Part shown: one piece after another, positions 1 through 5,138 of the stretch
Numbering within the stretch: the first letter of the stretch is position 1
How the letters are laid out: every line of letters starts with the position of its first letter
DNA from: an uncultured Burkholderiales bacterium
GTDB lineage: Bacteria; Pseudomonadota; Gammaproteobacteria; Burkholderiales; Burkholderiaceae_C
NCBI GenBank assembly: GCA_903926695.1
Contig: CAIYKK010000365.1
Coordinates: forward strand, 1 to 5,138
DNA length: 5,138 nucleotides
Direction of reading: 5' to 3'
The notes under the pieces: generated by a model
The model's input: only the letters and a program-made list of their open reading frames with translations
Told to the model about the DNA's origin: nothing
Database searches by the model: none
Translations under genes and position numbers: made by a program

Positions 1-477
1 CCGGCCAGCGGGCGCATCAGCCCCGATTACATGTGCATGGACTCCACCATTCCCCGCAAGCGCCTGGCCGACATGCTGCTGGCGATTCAGGAGATGGAGA
101 AAAAATACCAACTGCGCTGCGCCAACGTGTTTCACGCCGGTGACGGCAACCTGCACCCGCTGATTTTGTTTGATGCCAACGACCCCGACCAACTGCACCG
201 CTGCGAGCTGTTTGGCGCCGAGATTCTGGAAACCAGCGTGGCGATGGGCGGCACCATCACCGGCGAGCACGGCGTGGGCGTGGAAAAGCTCAACTCGATG
301 TGCGTGCAGTTTTCAGCGGCGGAAAACGAGCAGATGTTTGGCGTTAAACGCGCTTTTGATGCCAAAGGGCTGCTCAACCCCGGCAAGGTGATTCCGACGC
401 TGCACCGCTGCGCCGAGTACGGAAAAATGCTGGTGCGCGGCGGCAAGATTGCGCACCCCGATTTGCCGCGCTTTTAA
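1..477 (+). CDS. glcD: Glycolate oxidase FAD-linked subunit GlcD, C-terminal part (5' end outside window)
   Basis: This is the last 158 codons of a gene open from base 1 and ending in TAA at 475-477. GlcD is the FAD-binding subunit of the membrane-associated GlcDEF complex, which oxidises glycolate to glyoxylate. The visible part is the C-terminal FAD-oxidase domain. It contains GRISPDY near its start, the conserved VFHAGDGNLHPLILFD block (fragment residues 43-58) with histidines typical of this family, the GEHGVG motif (88-93), and the ending GLLNPGKVIPTLHRCAEYG (123-141). These agree almost residue for residue with my memory of E. coli GlcD, including the final RF. D-lactate dehydrogenases share this fold, but the PTLHRCAE ending favours GlcD. 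The next gene downstream is convergent, so glcE and glcF do not follow directly. The N-terminal PCMH FAD domain and the start are not visible. Confidence 0.95.
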   Translation, partial: PASGRISPDYMCMDSTIPRKRLADMLLAIQEMEKKYQLRCANVFHAGDGNLHPLILFDANDPDQLHRCELFGAEILETSVAMGGTITGEHGVGVEKLNSMCVQFSAAENEQMFGVKRAFDAKGLLNPGKVIPTLHRCAEYGKMLVRGGKIAHPDLPRF

Positions 478-539
478 ACATGCCCTGCGCGGGGCGTACC
501 TTTGAGCTTGCGCACCGTTCGTTACGATTTACCGGCGCT

Positions 540-1067
540 TCAGGTCACCGTTTGCAGCCCCGGCTTGCCGAGGGCGGGGAGTTTTCCGCTCTGGCTCTGG
601 GTGCCAAAAGCGATGTCGCCCGAGAGTTGGGCGCCTTCTTCAACCACCAGCTTGCCGTAGCGGATCGTGCCGGTGACCTTGCCGCTGGCGTAAATCACCA
701 GCTTTTGGCGCACGGTCAGGTTGCCTTCAAACACGCCCCGGATTTCGGCCAGGTCGATTTCAGCCGCGCCCTTGAATGCACCCTGCTCGGAAATCTGCAT
801 CACCCGCGAATTCATCGTCGCCTCGACCAGGCCTTCGACCACCAGCGTGTCGCAGTCGGTGATCTCCACGCCTTTGAGCTTGATGTTCAAGCCCACCGTG
901 AGTTTGCTGCCCTCGGTGCCGGTGAAGGCAGAATCCCTGATCGCGCCCGGCTGCAGGATGGAAGGCGGCGACACGGGGCTGGGAATGCTGTTGGCGTAGC
1001 TGCTGGCGCTGCCTGAGCGCGGCGGCGCGGGGGTTTCTTCTCGCTTGCCAAAAAACGGTGTGGCCAT
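540..1067 (-). CDS. Bactofilin family protein (polymer-forming cytoskeletal protein)
   Basis: Bactofilins polymerise without nucleotide into beta-helical filaments, often membrane-associated, and help place cell-wall or polar proteins. The product is 175 aa. Residues 1-45 form a Pro/Ser/Ala-rich disordered tail after MATPFFGKRE. Residues about 55-155 are the bactofilin core (DUF583/PF04519), with repeating short beta segments and regularly placed Gly/Val/Ile, for example VGLNIKLKGVEIT, GVFEGNLTV and ASGKVTGTIRYGKLVVEEGA. A short flexible C-tail follows. There is no signal peptide or membrane helix. I chose the ATG at 1067 because AAGGAAG sits 6 nt upstream and the protein then begins MATPFFGK; an in-frame ATG at 1094 would add nine residues (MRSFSRKSH) with no comparable site. 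It converges with glcD, and no M23 peptidase, a common bactofilin neighbour, is visible. The function in this organism is inferred from the fold only. Confidence 0.9.
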   Translation of the reverse strand: MATPFFGKREETPAPPRSGSASSYANSIPSPVSPPSILQPGAIRDSAFTGTEGSKLTVGLNIKLKGVEITDCDTLVVEGLVEATMNSRVMQISEQGAFKGAAEIDLAEIRGVFEGNLTVRQKLVIYASGKVTGTIRYGKLVVEEGAQLSGDIAFGTQSQSGKLPALGKPGLQTVT

Positions 1068-1073
1068 GTGACT

Positions 1074-1080
1074 CTTCCTT
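1074..1080 (-). promoter_or_regulatory. Ribosome-binding site of the bactofilin gene
   Basis: On the minus strand AAGGAAG lies 6 nt before the ATG at 1067-1065. It decides between this start and the in-frame upstream ATG at 1094, which would place the Shine-Dalgarno sequence inside the coding region. Confidence 0.65.
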
Positions 1081-1314
1081 GAAAAAGAGCGCATGGTACG
1101 TCGCCATCCCCTGAAAAGATTTGGCTTTTTGCAAGAGAAGTAACCAAAACAAGTCTTACATTTCCCGCATAAAAACAGGGCGGGATCAACAGCCCGGACA
1201 GCGTGGTCCTCTACGGGAATTAATGTGGTGTTTGCTGCTGTTCTATGTACTGGTGCATGACAGCGATGGGCGCTCTCCGCAGGTGTCTAAAAACCAGGCA
1301 GGAGGCGCTTGGAT

Positions 1315-1347
1315 CGCCCGGCCCGGCTTTGAAGGCCGGGCCGGGCG
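1315..1347. terminator. Perfect 13-bp GC-rich stem-loop after the bktB stop; probable transcription terminator
   Basis: Bases 1315-1327 (CGCCCGGCCCGGC) pair perfectly with 1335-1347, leaving a 7-nt loop, TTTGAAG. The arm is almost pure G/C. Read on the minus strand, it begins 12 nt after the bktB TAA, where a terminator or 3'-end-protecting hairpin would be expected, but ATCCAAGCG follows rather than a T-tract. Read on the plus strand, the stem is followed by GAGCG and then TTTT at 1353-1356, which is a weak U-tract. A role for bktB is therefore likely from position, but the mechanism is not canonical. Confidence 0.5.
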
Positions 1348-1359
1348 GAGCGTTTTAAA

Positions 1360-2544
1360 TTAAATGCGCTCGAAAATCGCGGCAATGCCCTGGCCGCCGC
1401 CGATGCACATGGTCACCAGCGCGTAGCGGCCCTGGATGCGCTGCAGTTCGTAGAGGGCCTTGACGGTGATCAACGCACCGGTCGCGCCAATCGGGTGGCC
1501 CAGCGAGATGCCCGAACCGTTCGGGTTGACCTTGGCCGGGTCCAGGTCCAGTTCACGGGTCACGGCGCAGGCTTGGGCGGCGAAGGCTTCGTTGGCTTCG
1601 ATCACGTCCAGGTCGTTGACCGTGAGGCCGGTTTTTTTCAGCACGGCCAGCGTGGCCGAGATCGGGCCAGCGCCCATCAGCTTGGGGTCCAGGCCGGTGT
1701 GGGCGTAGCCGACCAGACGGGCCAGCGGCTTCAAGCCACGCGCCTGAGCGACACCGGCTTCCATCAGCACCACGGCGGCAGCTGCGTCGTTGATGCCGGA
1801 GGCGTTGCCAGCGGTGACGGTGCCGTTTTCCTTGACGAACACCGGCTTGAGCTTGGTCATGTCGGCCAGCGTGCAGTTCGGGCGGTAGTGCTCGTCGGTG
1901 TCATAGGCGACTTCGCCCTTGCGGCTTTTCAGCATGACGGGGACGATCTGGTCTTTGAACAGTCCGCCTTCGATGGCGCGCTGGGCGCGGTTGTGGCTTT
2001 CGACGGCCAGCGCGTCCTGCATCTCGCGGGTGATGCCGTATTTGGCGGCGACGTTTTCAGCCGTCACGCCCATGTGGATGGTGTGGAACGGGTCGTGCAG
2101 CGCGCCGACCACCATGTCGATCATTTTGCTGTCGCCCATGCGCGCGCCAAAACGGGTGGCGAGGCTGGCGTAAGGGCCACGGCTCATGTTTTCCGCGCCG
2201 CCGCCGATGGCGATGTCGGTGTCGCCCAGCAAAATGGACTGGCTGGCCGAGATGATGGCTTGCAGGCCGGAGCCGCACAGGCGGTTGACGTTAAAGGCGG
2301 GCGTGCCTTCGGAGCAGCCGCCGTTGACTGCGGCCACGCGCGACAGATACATATCCTTGGCTTCGGTGTTGACCACATGGCCGAACACAACGTGGCCGAC
2401 ATCCTTGCCATCGACGCCAGCGCGGGCCAGCGACTCGCGCACCACCAGCGCGGCCAGCTCGGTGGGCGGCGTGTCTTTGAGGCTGCCGCCAAAGGTTCCA
2501 ATAGCAGTACGGACGCCACTAACAACTACAACTTCACGGGTCAT
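1360..2544 (-). CDS. bktB: Acetyl-CoA C-acyltransferase / beta-ketothiolase (BktB-like thiolase)
   Basis: Thiolase II enzymes reversibly condense two acyl-CoAs to a 3-ketoacyl-CoA, feeding polyhydroxyalkanoate synthesis or running backwards in fatty-acid and acetoacetyl-CoA breakdown. They are cytosolic tetramers. The 394-aa length equals Cupriavidus necator BktB, and much of the sequence matches it as I remember it. All catalytic residues are present: nucleophile Cys90 in NRLCGSG, NEAF at 318-321, His350 in GHPIGATGA, and Cys380 in CIGGGQG. The N-terminal thiolase fold covers about residues 1-265 and the C-terminal one about 270-394. The start at 2544 is supported by CAGGAGA (core AGGAG at 2553-2557) 8 nt upstream and by the usual MTREVVVVSGVRTAIG opening. 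No phaB, phaC or other beta-oxidation gene lies beside it. BktB accepts C4-C5 chains in Cupriavidus; the chain-length preference here is inferred. PhaA/AtoB is the alternative name. Confidence 0.93.
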   Translation of the reverse strand: MTREVVVVSGVRTAIGTFGGSLKDTPPTELAALVVRESLARAGVDGKDVGHVVFGHVVNTEAKDMYLSRVAAVNGGCSEGTPAFNVNRLCGSGLQAIISASQSILLGDTDIAIGGGAENMSRGPYASLATRFGARMGDSKMIDMVVGALHDPFHTIHMGVTAENVAAKYGITREMQDALAVESHNRAQRAIEGGLFKDQIVPVMLKSRKGEVAYDTDEHYRPNCTLADMTKLKPVFVKENGTVTAGNASGINDAAAAVVLMEAGVAQARGLKPLARLVGYAHTGLDPKLMGAGPISATLAVLKKTGLTVNDLDVIEANEAFAAQACAVTRELDLDPAKVNPNGSGISLGHPIGATGALITVKALYELQRIQGRYALVTMCIGGGQGIAAIFERI

Positions 2545-2631
2545 AAAAAGGTCTCCTGAGTTTTTGAAAAAAGGGTTGTCCAGTGTGGTGCGGTTTGACT
2601 ACAACTTGCTGACACTGTGCGACCACAAACC

Positions 2632-2640
2632 AGTATGGCA
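2632..2640 (-). promoter_or_regulatory. Possible extended -10 element for bktB
   Basis: The minus strand reads TGC followed by CATACT (2637-2632). This matches the sigma-70 -10 at 4 of 6 positions and carries the TGn extension. No good -35 sits 16-18 nt upstream. Transcription would start near 2625, giving a leader of about 80 nt. This is a weak, sequence-only suggestion. Confidence 0.25.
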
Positions 2641-2690
2641 CGACAAAATTTTCTTCGTTTGCGTGCGCGTGGGTTGGAGTTGATTTGCAT

Positions 2691-2706
2691 CATTTCACGT
2701 CAAATG
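2691..2706. promoter_or_regulatory. Near-perfect 16-bp dyad with ACGT centre; operator-like or degenerate parS-like site
   Basis: CATTTCACGTCAAATG is symmetric at 14 of 16 positions; only the C/C pair at 2696/2701 breaks it. The inner 14 bases match the ParB-binding core GTTTCACGTGAAAC at 11 of 14 positions, including an unbroken TTTCACGT. It could be a repressor operator for bktB or mnmG (TetR-type regulators often use such dyads) or a degenerate parS. Both readings are inference. Confidence 0.35.
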
Positions 2707-2811
2707 TTTCAGCGTGTCCAGATTGCAAGTGCCATGCTGGCGCACAGGCGGCAAGCCCGGCTGCCGGGCGGTGAAATGCCGAACGCCGCCCGCATCGGTT
2801 GGCCCCAGCCT

Positions 2812-2839
2812 CTGGCGTTTTGCCTCGAACCGGTAAAAT
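2812..2839 (+). promoter_or_regulatory. Possible mnmG promoter
   Basis: TAAAAT at 2834-2839 matches the -10 consensus at 5 of 6 positions and stands out in GC-rich surroundings. A poor -35 candidate, CTGGCG (2812-2817, 3 of 6), lies 16 nt upstream. Transcription would begin near 2846, leaving a leader of about 90 nt before the mnmG ATG. Confidence 0.3.
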
Positions 2840-2924
2840 CTGCGGCTTGCCACCGCCCTTGACCCGCCACGGCTGCACGCCGTTCGGCCACGGCACCAGC
2901 CGCTGGCACTACCCTTCCATTACC

Positions 2925-2929
2925 AGAGG
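2925..2929 (+). promoter_or_regulatory. Ribosome-binding site of mnmG, inside the right arm of an inverted repeat
   Basis: AGAGG lies 5 nt before the ATG at 2935. It is the only Shine-Dalgarno-like sequence that fits the [18 protein letters not shown] start. It lies within CCAGAGGCTG (2923-2932), which is the exact reverse complement of CAGCCTCTGG at 2806-2815. Confidence 0.6.
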
Positions 2930-2934
2930 CTGAA

Positions 2935-4926
2935 ATGTTTTACCCGCAAGAATTTGACGTGATCGTGGTCGGCGGCGGCCACGCTGGCACCGAGGCCGCG
3001 CTCGCCGCCGCCCGCATGGGCTGCAAAACGCTGCTGCTGTCGCACAACATCGAAACCCTCGGCCAGATGAGCTGCAACCCGTCGATAGGCGGCATCGGCA
3101 AAGGCCATCTGGTCAAGGAAGTCGATGCGCTGGGCGGCGCGATGGCGCTGGCCACCGACGAGGGCGGCATCCAGTTCCGCATTTTGAACAGCTCCAAAGG
3201 TCCGGCGGTGCGCGCTACCCGCGCCCAGGCCGACCGCATTTTGTACAAAGCCGCGATTCGCCGCATGCTGGAAAACCAGCCGAACCTGTGGCTGTTCCAG
3301 CAAGCCGTCGATGATTTACTGGTTGAAGGCGAGCGCGTCGTCGGCGCGGTCACGCAGGTCGGCATCAAGTTCAAGGCGCGCACCGTGGTGCTGACGGCGG
3401 GCACGTTTCTCGACGGCAAGATTCACGTTGGCATGAATAACTACGCGGGTGGACGGGCGGGCGATCCGCCCGCCGTCTCGCTGTCAGCGCGCCTGAAAGA
3501 GCTGAAACTACCGCAAGGCCGCCTGAAAACCGGCACGCCGCCGCGCATCGACGGGCGCTCAATTGACTTCAGCCAATGCACGCAGCAGCCCGGCGACGGC
3601 ATGCCCGGCGGCACGGCTGGGCCGGTGCCGGTGTTCAGCTTCATGGGCGGGGCCATCGCGCACCCCCGGCAGATGCCCTGCTGGATCACGCACACCAACG
3701 AGCGCACGCACGACATCATTCGTTCCGGCTTTGACCGCAGCCCGATGTTCACCGGCAAGATCGACGGCGTCGGCCCGCGCTACTGCCCGAGCGTGGAAGA
3801 CAAGATCAACCGCTTTGCGGGCAAGGACAGCCACCAGATTTTTCTCGAACCTGAAGGGCTGACGACGCACGAAATCTACCCCAACGGCATCTCGACCAGC
3901 CTGCCGTTTGACATTCAATACGCGCTGGTGCGCTCAATGAAGGGCATGGAAAACGCCCACATCCTGCGCCCCGGCTACGCGATTGAATACGATTATTTCG
4001 ACCCACGCGCATTGAAATCCAGCTTTGAAACCCGCGCCATTGGCGGCCTCTTTTTTGCTGGACAGATCAACGGCACGACGGGCTACGAAGAAGCTGCGGC
4101 GCAAGGCCTGTTCGCCGGAATCAACGCCGCGCTGCAATGCCAAGGCAAAGACGCCTGGCTGCCGAAACGCGACGAAGCCTATTTAGGCGTGCTGGTCGAT
4201 GACCTGATCACCAAGGGCGTGACCGAGCCGTATCGCATGTTCACCAGCCGCGCCGAGTTCCGCCTGATGCTGCGCGAAGACAACGCCGATATGCGCCTGA
4301 CCGAAAAAGGCCGCGAGCTGGGATTGGTCGATAACGCCCGCTGGGACGCCTTTAACCGCAAGCGGGATCTCGTTTCACATGAAGCGAAACGGTTACAAAT
4401 GATTTGGATAAATCCGAACAATTTGCCCGTGGCCGAGGCCGAACGTGTGCTGGGAAAAGCCATCGAACGTGAATACAACCTGGCCGATCTGCTGCGCCGC
4501 CCGGACGTGAGTTACGCCGCCCTAATGTCACTCAGCGATGGCAAATACGCCAACCCGGACATTTGCGCGCCGGAAAACGCCCTGTCCGCCGATCTGGTGA
4601 AAAGTGTCATCGAGCAGATCGAAATCACCGCCAAATACGCGGGTTACATCGACCAGCAAAAAATCGAGGTCGGGCGCGCCGCGCATTATGAAAATCTCAA
4701 ACTGCCGCCCGATCTGGATTATCTGCAAGTCGCCGCACTGAGTTTTGAGGCGCGCCAGGCGCTGGCCAAACACCGGCCCGAAACGCTGGGGCTGGCTTCG
4801 CGCATTCAGGGCATCACGCCCGCCACGGTGTCGCTGCTGTTGGTGCATTTGAAAAAGAACCTCTGGAAAAACACCGTGCCGCTGAAAACCCTTGATGCCA
4901 GCACCACCGAACCGGGAGCGCTGTGA
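2935..4926 (+). CDS. mnmG: tRNA uridine-5-carboxymethylaminomethyl modification enzyme MnmG (GidA)
   Basis: With MnmE, this FAD- and NADH-dependent enzyme adds the (carboxymethyl)aminomethyl group to C5 of wobble U34 in certain tRNAs, using a methylene-folate carbon. It is cytosolic. The 663-aa product shows the dinucleotide/FAD fold at the N-terminus ([19 protein letters not shown], 11-29), the [14 protein letters not shown] block with conserved Cys47, [12 protein letters not shown] (195-206), [11 protein letters not shown] with the second conserved Cys at 284 (E. coli Cys277), [16 protein letters not shown] (376-391), and the C-terminal helical MnmE/tRNA-binding domain ending near [15 protein letters not shown]. 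It exceeds E. coli MnmG (629 aa) by a Gly-rich insert of about 7 residues near 221-230, which explains the Cys284 offset, and by a C-tail of about 23 residues after LKK. The usual GQASRI is GLASRI here (619-624). It is the first gene of an operon with rsmG, divergent from bktB. Confidence 0.98.
   Translation: MFYPQEFDVIVVGGGHAGTEAALAAARMGCKTLLLSHNIETLGQMSCNPSIGGIGKGHLVKEVDALGGAMALATDEGGIQFRILNSSKGPAVRATRAQADRILYKAAIRRMLENQPNLWLFQQAVDDLLVEGERVVGAVTQVGIKFKARTVVLTAGTFLDGKIHVGMNNYAGGRAGDPPAVSLSARLKELKLPQGRLKTGTPPRIDGRSIDFSQCTQQPGDGMPGGTAGPVPVFSFMGGAIAHPRQMPCWITHTNERTHDIIRSGFDRSPMFTGKIDGVGPRYCPSVEDKINRFAGKDSHQIFLEPEGLTTHEIYPNGISTSLPFDIQYALVRSMKGMENAHILRPGYAIEYDYFDPRALKSSFETRAIGGLFFAGQINGTTGYEEAAAQGLFAGINAALQCQGKDAWLPKRDEAYLGVLVDDLITKGVTEPYRMFTSRAEFRLMLREDNADMRLTEKGRELGLVDNARWDAFNRKRDLVSHEAKRLQMIWINPNNLPVAEAERVLGKAIEREYNLADLLRRPDVSYAALMSLSDGKYANPDICAPENALSADLVKSVIEQIEITAKYAGYIDQQKIEVGRAAHYENLKLPPDLDYLQVAALSFEARQALAKHRPETLGLASRIQGITPATVSLLLVHLKKNLWKNTVPLKTLDASTTEPGAL
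4372..4385. other. parS-like sequence inside mnmG (candidate ParB-binding site)
   Basis: GTTTCACATGAAGC matches the 14-bp palindromic parS core GTTTCACGTGAAAC at 12 positions; the differences are A for G at 4379 and G for A at 4384. It lies in a locally AT-richer stretch of mnmG encoding VSHEAKR (residues 480-486). The conserved parS is typically found near parAB, which often follows gidA-gidB. Two mismatches may weaken or abolish ParB binding, so this remains a candidate. Confidence 0.4.
4914..4918 (+). promoter_or_regulatory. Ribosome-binding site of rsmG, inside the mnmG 3' end
   Basis: GGGAG lies 7 nt before the rsmG ATG at 4926, within the last codons of mnmG. It supports this start over the in-frame GTG one codon earlier (4923) and suggests coupled translation of the two genes. 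Confidence 0.6.
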
Positions 4927-5138
4927 TGGCGGTTGACCTGAATTTGCGCGCCACTTTGCTGGCCGGACTGCAAGCGCTGAAACTCGAACTGAGCGAGCCG
5001 CAAATCCAGCAGCTGCTCGATTACCAGGCCTTGATTGCGAAATGGACGCAGGTCTATAACCTGACCGCCGTGCGCGATCCGGCGGAAATGATGACGCACC
5101 ACCTGCTCGACAGCCTGGCCGCGATTGCGCCGCTGCGC
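4926..5138 (+). CDS. rsmG: 16S rRNA (guanine-527-N7)-methyltransferase RsmG (GidB), N-terminal part
   Basis: RsmG methylates N7 of G527 in 16S rRNA on the small subunit using S-adenosylmethionine; loss of the family enzyme gives low-level streptomycin resistance. Seventy-one codons are visible of a family about 205-220 aa long, open to the end of the window. The recognisable N-terminal signature is LLDYQALIAKWTQVYNLTAV (residues 30-49) followed by RDPAEMMTHHLLDSLA (50-65), matching the family pattern of W..VYNLTA.RDP.EM..HHLLDSLA. The SAM-binding glycine motif would lie just beyond the edge. The ATG overlaps the mnmG TGA by one base (TGATG at 4924-4928), which implies co-transcription and probable translational coupling. 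The gene order mnmG-rsmG is the classical gid pair. Confidence 0.95.
   Translation, partial: MAVDLNLRATLLAGLQALKLELSEPQIQQLLDYQALIAKWTQVYNLTAVRDPAEMMTHHLLDSLAAIAPLR

Larger units (their letters stand above)
2545..2934. other. Divergent intergenic region between bktB and mnmG (390 bp)
   Basis: No coding region here has a start, ribosome-binding site and recognisable product. The region is AT-richer near bktB (2560-2710) and very GC-rich near mnmG. From left to right it contains the bktB ribosome-binding site, a possible bktB extended -10, a symmetric dyad at 2691-2706, a small hairpin GCCCGG/CCGGGC at 2755-2769 with a 3-nt loop, the left arm of an inverted repeat (2806-2815), a possible mnmG -10 (2834-2839), and the mnmG ribosome-binding site (2925-2929). 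I see no DnaA box of the TTATNCACA type, so I do not call an origin. Confidence 0.6.

Noticed and set aside
128..136. TGTTTCACG half-site of parS in glcD
   Set aside because: Only the left half matches, and the bases encode the conserved VFHAG block of GlcD, so protein conservation explains them.
482..495. Small hairpin GCCCT-GCGC-GGGGC just after the glcD stop
   Set aside because: The stem is only 5 bp with a G-T pair and no T-run, so it is too weak to call a terminator.
480..1016. 178-codon open frame on the plus strand opposite the bactofilin gene
   Set aside because: It has no ribosome-binding site and a His/Arg/Ala-rich shadow composition. The opposite strand holds a recognisable bactofilin.
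1164..1184. CCCGC/GCGGG inverted repeat with 11-nt loop upstream of the bactofilin gene
   Set aside because: A 5-bp stem is within chance. I found no promoter nearby to make it an operator.
1121..1363. 80-codon plus-strand frame in the spacer, with an internal ATG at 1223 giving MWCLLLFYVLV and a 46-residue product
   Set aside because: It starts at TTG without a ribosome-binding site. The internal ATG has only a poorly spaced GGGAA, and the end reads through the GC-rich hairpin. The product is not recognisable.
1495..2559. 354-codon open frame on the plus strand opposite bktB
   Set aside because: It is a codon-bias shadow of a high-GC gene. The translation is low-complexity (Gly/Val/His/Asp-rich) with no family resemblance, while the minus strand encodes a full thiolase with all catalytic residues.
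2755..2769. GCCCGG-CTG-CCGGGC mini-hairpin in the intergenic region
   Set aside because: It has a 6-bp stem without a T-tract in GC-rich DNA, which is expected by chance and far from any gene end.
2545..2934. Replication origin next to gidA
   Set aside because: The gid genes are often near oriC, but there is no TTATNCACA DnaA box cluster and no AT-rich unwinding repeat here.

Overview
The window looks like ordinary chromosomal DNA from a high-GC betaproteobacterium, most likely Burkholderiales and possibly Comamonadaceae. The grounds are strong G/C preference at third codon positions, a thiolase that follows Cupriavidus-type BktB over its whole 394-residue length, and an mnmG-rsmG pair of proteobacterial type. 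The genus is inferred. I see no phage, IS element, CRISPR array, tRNA, rRNA or clearly foreign segment.

Layout: (1) 1-477, plus strand, is the 3' end of glcD, the FAD subunit of glycolate oxidase. (2) 540-1067, minus strand and convergent with glcD, is a small bactofilin cytoskeletal protein. (3) 1068-1359 is a spacer with no convincing gene; it holds a perfect 13-bp GC-rich stem-loop just past the thiolase stop. (4) 1360-2544, minus strand, is a complete beta-ketothiolase (bktB-like). (5) 2545-2934 is a 390-bp divergent intergenic region with the leader regions of bktB and mnmG, an operator-like or parS-like dyad, and a 10-bp inverted repeat whose right arm covers the mnmG ribosome-binding site. 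(6) 2935-4926, plus strand, is complete mnmG (gidA). (7) From 4926, overlapping mnmG by one base, rsmG (gidB) begins and runs off the window.

mnmG and rsmG form the classical gid operon: one modifies the tRNA wobble uridine, the other methylates 16S rRNA. In many bacteria this pair is followed by parA-parB, which would lie beyond the right edge here. The other genes (glycolate oxidation, bactofilin, beta-ketothiolase) are separate functions that happen to be neighbours; each appears to be its own transcription unit.

I find no previously undescribed multi-gene system. The observation most worth following is a pair of sequences resembling the ParB-binding site parS (consensus core GTTTCACGTGAAAC). 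One lies inside mnmG (4372-4385, 12/14 matches) and one lies upstream of it (2692-2705, 11/14 matches). They fit the known gid-parAB neighbourhood, but both are imperfect and need testing.
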